Shown here: one piece after another, positions 58,688 to 64,000 of the stretch
Position numbering within the stretch: the first letter of the stretch is position 1
How the letters are laid out: every line of letters starts with the position of its first letter
Assembly (NCBI GenBank): GCA_004794655.1
Contig: SMMW01000605.1
Location: forward strand, 1,828,001-1,892,000
DNA: 64,000 nucleotides
Source of the DNA: Marisa cornuarietis
Lineage: Eukaryota > Mollusca > Gastropoda > Architaenioglossa > Ampullariidae
Direction of reading: 5' to 3'
The notes under the pieces: generated by a model
Databases searched by the model: none
The model's input: only the letters and a program-made list of their open reading frames with translations
What the model was told of the DNA's origin: nothing
Program-made: the position numbers and the translations under genes

Positions 58688-59638
58688 ATGAACCCACGGA
58701 CCTTCATCTACTGTTGTTGTTGTTGTTGTTGTTGTCTTTGAAAGGGAAAGTGCTTCCACCGAAAGGCGATTTCGCACTGTGGAGGGGGGGGGGCAAGGGG
58801 GGAGCAGAGGGGGAAGCTGGAGGTGGTGGTGGTAAGGAAGGGAAATGAAAGGAATGAAATCTACTGGATAAGTGTCTCAGGCTTATATCCAGTGTAAGTC
58901 TCGGCTTTCCTTATCAGCCCGCCCGTGTTTCCGGTTCCGGTTTGCTGTTGCGAAGAGACACGGACCTTCATTTAATTTTAATAAACGTCAGTGGTTTGCA
59001 GACGTAAATGGATTCGAAAAAAATTAACAGGTGCAAATTTTTGCATTGTTGGATGTCATACCAATAAAGCGAGATGTCGTTATCCTCAACAAAAAGTAAA
59101 CATCTATCCTCGTCGCTATCATAGCTTACAATACCAACCGACCTAAGCCAACGGGGCACTTCCCTATTGTCGTCTGCTAGTAAATGGCGTTGTCGTGAAC
59201 TCAATGCTACCACGGACCTTCATATGTGGCATTTATTAAATTAATTCTTAAAGTATAGGCTTTTTGTAACAGAATAATCTATATAATTGTGTCCGAAAAA
59301 TCAAATACAATGCTTTTTTAAAAAAATGTTAGTGGTAGAGCAAGTCAATGGCATCTGTTGTGACAATGTTTTTCTATGATAAAATTGACGATAAACCCAC
59401 AACAGAAAATACTACTGTTGATTTTGCAATCAGTCTTCTTTAACAAGGTTCTTATGACAGAAAAGCTTAATTACTTCTAAAATTTCTTCGACGTTAGGAA
59501 AACCCGCCATTTTGAAATCGGAAACGGAAGTGAAAACCTAACATTGTAGGGTTTGTTACAATTGGTCACTCCTATGATAGCGCAAAGAGGCAACGAATGA
59601 GAGACACTCATCCAGTAGATGAAGGTCCGTGATGAACC
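58688..59638. mobile_element. unclassified DNA element, 937 bp, 19-bp TIRs and 7-bp TSD
   Basis: The element is 58695-59631. The left end CACGGACCTTCATCTACTG and right end (59613-59631) are perfect inverted repeats. ATGAACC flanks it exactly (58688-58694, 59632-59638). A SINE insertion splits the left repeat; past it the repeat continues GATAAGTGTCTC, matching GATGAGTGTCTC on the right, so the original TIR was about 31 bp and the element about 784 bp. Two extra direct copies of CACGGACCTTCAT occur inside at 58959-58971 and 59211-59223. No transposase domain recognised. Confidence 0.8.
58714..58858 (-). mobile_element. 5'-truncated SINE nested in the left TIR of the 58.7-59.6 kb element
   Basis: ATCTACTG is duplicated exactly at 58706-58713 and 58859-58866. 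The insert starts with (TTG)n, so on the - strand it ends in (CAA)n, preceded by GGTGGAAGCACTTTCCC, which matches the SINE at 55042-55242. The other end is G-rich and unrelated to the full SINE head, so it is truncated. Confidence 0.8.
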
Positions 59639-62575
59639 GACATCGAAACCGGAAGAAGTCATACCGACACTTGGGTTGAAGGTTACATGCATGTATAATT
59701 TTCCGAAAAAGCGGATATAAGTACTAGCTGTAGGTTATTCGGTCGATTCAATTCATTAGTATATAGCGAAAACCCTCCTGTGTAGTGTGTACACTATGAA
59801 ACCGACGATCAAGAGTTGGCATGGCTCTCGGGCAATAGATCGGTCCGCAGGTAGCGTTGTAATAGATCGCTGCTGCCAAACTGTGGTGTCCAAAGTGTAC
59901 CTCGATCTTTGTCTTTACGTCAACCACGACTCGCACACCCGGCGTAATAGAGATCCTTGTTGTTTACAGTTACCTTCTGGCTAAAAATACAACACGTATA
60001 ATATGAAACTATTTTTGAAATCGTCCCCGTCTTTTAAAATATTCAATCGGCATAATGAGGAAAAAGATATTTTAGTCAATGTGTGCGTGTAATAAAAGCT
60101 TTCCTATAACTGCAGCTGTAGCTATACTGACAGTGGTTTCTCTAGGCAGAACCAGGAATAGGACATACTTTTTCATTAACTACATTAACGATCGCTTACA
60201 ACAGGAAAATATGTAATTGAGATCAAAAGTAGGCAGTTGTGAAAATATAATAATTGAGACACTTTTAGAATCGAACTTTGTTTTAAAAAGTATTTTGAGA
60301 AAAAAGCAAGAAAGCAAATCTCGCGGCACCCGGAGTGGCTGTCCTCTCCTGCCACCCAGGTGATTATATAATTGTGCATCTTTAATTGTGCAATGACATA
60401 TATGCAACAGAAAGTTTATATATATCTGCTCACGAGCTAAACTGACTCCATTTATCCCTCGGATCCTCTCTTTAACCAGAAATACAAAGAAGAAAAAAAT
60501 GAACGACGCCATGAACATCGGTGTCATTAACGATCGATATTCTGCTGTCCTGTCTAGATCTTTCATGTGCAGTCAGTCTAAAAGTCCATCAGAGTACAAC
60601 ATGCGTGTAATTAAATTATATCTCCTTATGTATATTAATTGTTTCTATGTATCTATAATACATTTTGCGCGTTTTTCATGCTCGACTGGAGTCTGGACTG
60701 AGACAAAATCTTCATAGTTGACTTTCTATGTGAATGACATACATATATCATCGATGGTGGACTTGTGGTGAAAGATGAAGAATTAAGCAGTCTATATTAT
60801 AGAAACTATAAAATGTGTCCACTCTTTGTAACACTCCAGTTTTTATACTGATGTTGGGGTCACCTTATTATAACATGATTTGGTTCAAAACATTTAGGTG
60901 AAAAGGCGACAGTATTATATATCTGCATACCTTAAATTTATAGTTAATTGTTTCTTCGATATTTTTAATACTATTTCCGTTCAATAACTTTATTGGTTTA
61001 TGGGCGAAATTAACATATTTTATTCTTTGATCTTGTTAAAATTATTCTCTTTAAACGCCGTCTTCCTTTTCGATCACATAAACTTTACCAGTGAGAGATA
61101 TCACTGTATAAAACAACATATGCACGAGAGAGAGCAGAAGGAAAACACCCAAAGCAAAAGATGTTTAGGTCTGATACGTCGTAATTTCGAGCATATATAT
61201 ATATATGAATCCGAAAACAAGTACAGTTTATTCAGCACAAACAACCACTTAAGCTGCAGTATCATTATCAACTCTTGCTTATGATGATTTTTTTTAGAAA
61301 AATCCAAACGCTTAGTAGGGAAGGAAGCGTATACATATTCGATTACTTCCCGATGGAAGTTTCAAGCGAGAAAAAGTAATTAATTTTGCTGTTTATACCT
61401 TGCTAGTATGGTTTTATCAAGTCAGTTGACTGTTGTTGGGACTACGTTACCACGTATATAGTTATTAACTATGCATATTTTTTGGGAATTCTTCGTTTTA
61501 ATCAAATCGAATCGCAGGAAAAAAGGATCGGCCGTCAGTTACAGATCGATGATATCTGCCGAAGCTTTTTTTTTTAAAAAGACTGGACAGTCTGATTGAC
61601 TAGTTGTACAAAATATATATTTTGTGGACACCTCAAGCATAATTTTACAAATAGAAGTGATTTTAATACGTGTAACACGGCTGCTTTGTCTGAATGGGGA
61701 ATCTTTCATCTGCCTTCGCATTAAAAGATGGAGACAGCGTCGCGTTATCAGCCAAGAGCAGATAATTTTATTAAATCTCATAACCACCCGGAAAATCCCG
61801 AACAAATATTTTTCGGGTAAGTTCTTTTGTAACCCATTCTTTTAACTATAAAATTGTTGCATTTTTCTAGCGTCAGAAATGTGGAAAGGTGTGCTCCAGT
61901 AGCTGTAATTCCACAGCTTCTTCGCAAGTCTTCAGGCCTGCCAGTGATTTCCCTTCTCTTATAGGTCGTGAAATGAAACAAACTTTCTTTCCACACTCGT
62001 TAGGCTTCTAAAATGCAAGTCGTGATATTTCTTCTTAGCCATTATGTTTTAAAATATAGTTTGATACGAAGAGGGAGAGCAGGACAAACACTTCAAACTA
62101 TCGGGACATAGAGTATTTAATATTATTGCAATTTTATGCAAGACTGGATATCGTCTTGTCTGGAAGTCACATGAAAGGTTTTTTGCCGTTCACAAGACAG
62201 AACAAATAGGGAGATTTCGTTGAATGTAAAAATCTTGATGCTGTTTGGGTCATTAATAAATTTCTAGGAAATCATTCTATAATTTTATTTAGACCCTTGA
62301 GTAGATGGTGAAATAGCCATATGCTGAAACATCAAAAACCCACCCATGTGTTATTGTCTAATTTATTACATTTTAACATCTTGGCAAATAGAGACCTAAC
62401 TCAGAAAGTAACAATATGGAAAGAATAAGCATAACAAGTTATATGAATACAAATTACTTGATAAATTTGTTCAAAAAATCAGCATTAGTGGATTAGGTCA
62501 AATATTGTACTGTATTAAAAATATTTTGAGATTATGTATGTGTCTAAAGTACTATTGTCATATTTTGTTTTGCAG
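59639..62575. other. gene-free stretch upstream of the third gene
   Basis: AT-rich; no exon, RNA gene or mobile element recognised. The first exon and promoter of the gene entering at 62576 may be hidden here. Confidence 0.4.
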
Positions 62576-63871
62576 CCTATTGTGAAGACATTCCTGGCTT
62601 GAGCCAGCATAGACTAACTTGCAGTTTTGTAAAATAATATGAATCCAGGTAAGCATCTGATAACAGAAACACTAAATAACACTTTAAACCTATTTTTGAA
62701 TTATAACTGTATTGCAAATCCCTACCTTCTTAACACACCTTCAGCATCTGTGGTATATGTGTAAAATTTTTCATTTGAGAAGTCCTTAACATTGTGAAAT
62801 ATTTGAAATAAGTAAGGAGATAGTATGAAGGTAAAAGGGAAGGTAAAGGTTAGCCATTGTTCTACTACTGTAGGAGCAGTGAACTTTTGATGGTTCAGTG
62901 TAGGTGACCCAGCATATTAAAGTTGTAGTCAAACGTCCATATTCTAGCCACATGTAACATGCCTAGAATGTCAAAAAATTAGTCCATGGTTTTTGCAACA
63001 ACTTGACCAGAGAAAAGTCTGCATGCATTGATGGCATTGCTGTTTCTAAAACACAAAGAATAATAGTAAAATAAGTTTTAAAGTTTACAGGAATGAGTTT
63101 TCATATTGATGGCTGTTGTGACTACACTTTTGTTGTCTCTTCATTACTATTCAAATGTTAGCTCAAAGAATTCATTTTGAATGAACTTGGTCTAGACTTT
63201 TTTTTTATTTTAAATTTTATTGTTGCTAAGTACTATTACTGATTTTGTATGATGCAAGAATTAAAAAGATAATACTGAGAAGGTGTTAATGGCCAGAGTC
63301 AGTGTGAAAGGTGAAGGTAAATGTGCAGGGCATCTCAGAAAACATATGAAAGGCAGACCAGCCTTTTTCTTCCACTGTCTTTAACTCTCTTTCAAAAATC
63401 AGGCTACTGTTTGGGTAGCAATTTTTTCTCATGCAGGCTTAAATGGACCATGAACAACTGAACTTCTTTGAGTCAACTGAACTGACCACATGTAGTGCAA
63501 TATCCTGACCAAAAGACAGGCTCATTCTGCTGAACATTATCCATGAAACAGCGATGTAAAATGAAACAAAACTAAGAACAATGTGAAGACAGCTGCATTC
63601 GCGTAGTAAAGGGTGATTACTGCAAAATAAATTGAATAAATGAATATGTCTGTGCAAAAAAAGAAAAAGAGTGCTTCAGCTGTCTTTGTTGATAAACTCT
63701 TTTGAATTCTTATTTTGATTTATTTTTTTTTTTTTTACTAGATGGCTAATAAGCAAGCAAGCCCGGACATCCAGGAACATATACACTCAACACAAAATCT
63801 GACTGTTGCCGAGGAAACAATACTTGTAGAATCTGCTGAGATTGATGGCACAGAGTCTGATGCTGATGATG
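62576..63871 (+). CDS. start of a + strand gene, product unknown, runs off the window
   Basis: A 5' non-coding exon 62576-62648 (acceptor ttttgttttgcag, donor gtaagc) precedes exon 63742-63871 (acceptor after a long T tract, ttttttactag). The main ATG is the first three bases of that exon (63742): MANKQASPDIQEHIHSTQNL and on through VAEETILVESAEIDG to the acidic ESDADD, 43 residues, then donor gtaaaa with phase 1. The upstream exon ends ATGAATCCAG, which after splicing forms a six-codon-long upstream frame (M-N-P-D-G-stop) overlapping the main ATG, a possible translational control. The acidic, low-complexity start gives no family. Head-to-head with the zinc-finger gene, about 6 kb apart. Confidence 0.65.
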
Positions 63872-64000
63872 GTAAAAGAAATACTTTGCTTTAAAAAAAA
63901 TATGAGATTCCTGCAAAAACAGACTTGACTTTCCTGTGACAAAACGTTAATATCATCTAAATCATGATCTTGACATTAAACTCACAGAGAAACTAAAAGT

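Noticed and set aside
58968..59213. 81-codon - strand open frame as a gene
   Set aside because: Lies inside the TIR element, no homologue recognised, no splice or promoter evidence.

Overview
This is a window of animal (metazoan) nuclear DNA. It is AT-rich and intron-rich, with many CA/TG microsatellites and a high load of transposon fragments. The protein-coding style and the mix of repeats (PNMA/Ty3-like Gag, RT with a degraded frame, hAT transposase, tRNA-derived SINE, many short TIR elements) fit a marine invertebrate. A mollusc, perhaps a gastropod, is my best guess, but nothing here proves the species.

Layout. 1-14 kb is gene-poor: minisatellites (39-bp, 21-bp and CA-rich arrays), a 5'-truncated non-LTR retrotransposon inserted inside one of those arrays with a clean 14-bp target-site duplication (TSD), and a patch of telomere-like repeat. 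14.5-15.3 kb holds a two-exon gene for a 134-residue HEAT-repeat protein. 15.5-22.8 kb is a transposon cluster: two or three MITEs, a Gag-protease LTR retrotransposon that lacks reverse transcriptase, and a long CA tract.

23.08-38.44 kb (+ strand) is a complete gene of 18 coding exons for NAA35/MAK10, the auxiliary subunit of the NatC N-terminal acetyltransferase. All its splice phases join into a 717-residue protein. A hAT transposon (8-bp TSD, decayed ZBED-like transposase) sits 13 nt inside the intron after exon 3; other introns carry a TTAA-flanked element and paired inverted repeats. 38.4-46.5 kb is the convergent 3' space between this gene and the next.

46.46-56.64 kb (- strand) is a C2H2 zinc-finger gene: one 5' non-coding exon and nine coding exons, 1,012 residues, 15 fingers, an acidic N-terminus and a long Ser/Pro/Met-rich tail. 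A GC-rich presumed promoter lies near 56.65-57.0 kb. 57-62.5 kb has no recognised gene but contains an unclassified TIR element (7-bp TSD) with a SINE nested in its left terminal repeat. At 62.58 kb a third + strand gene begins and runs off the window.

The genes do not form a pathway. NAA35 acts on nascent chains at the ribosome, the zinc-finger protein is probably a nuclear DNA-binding factor, and the HEAT protein has no assigned role. The most informative structures are the resolved transposon insertions (exact TSDs, nested order) and two short tandem duplications placed exactly over 3' splice sites.
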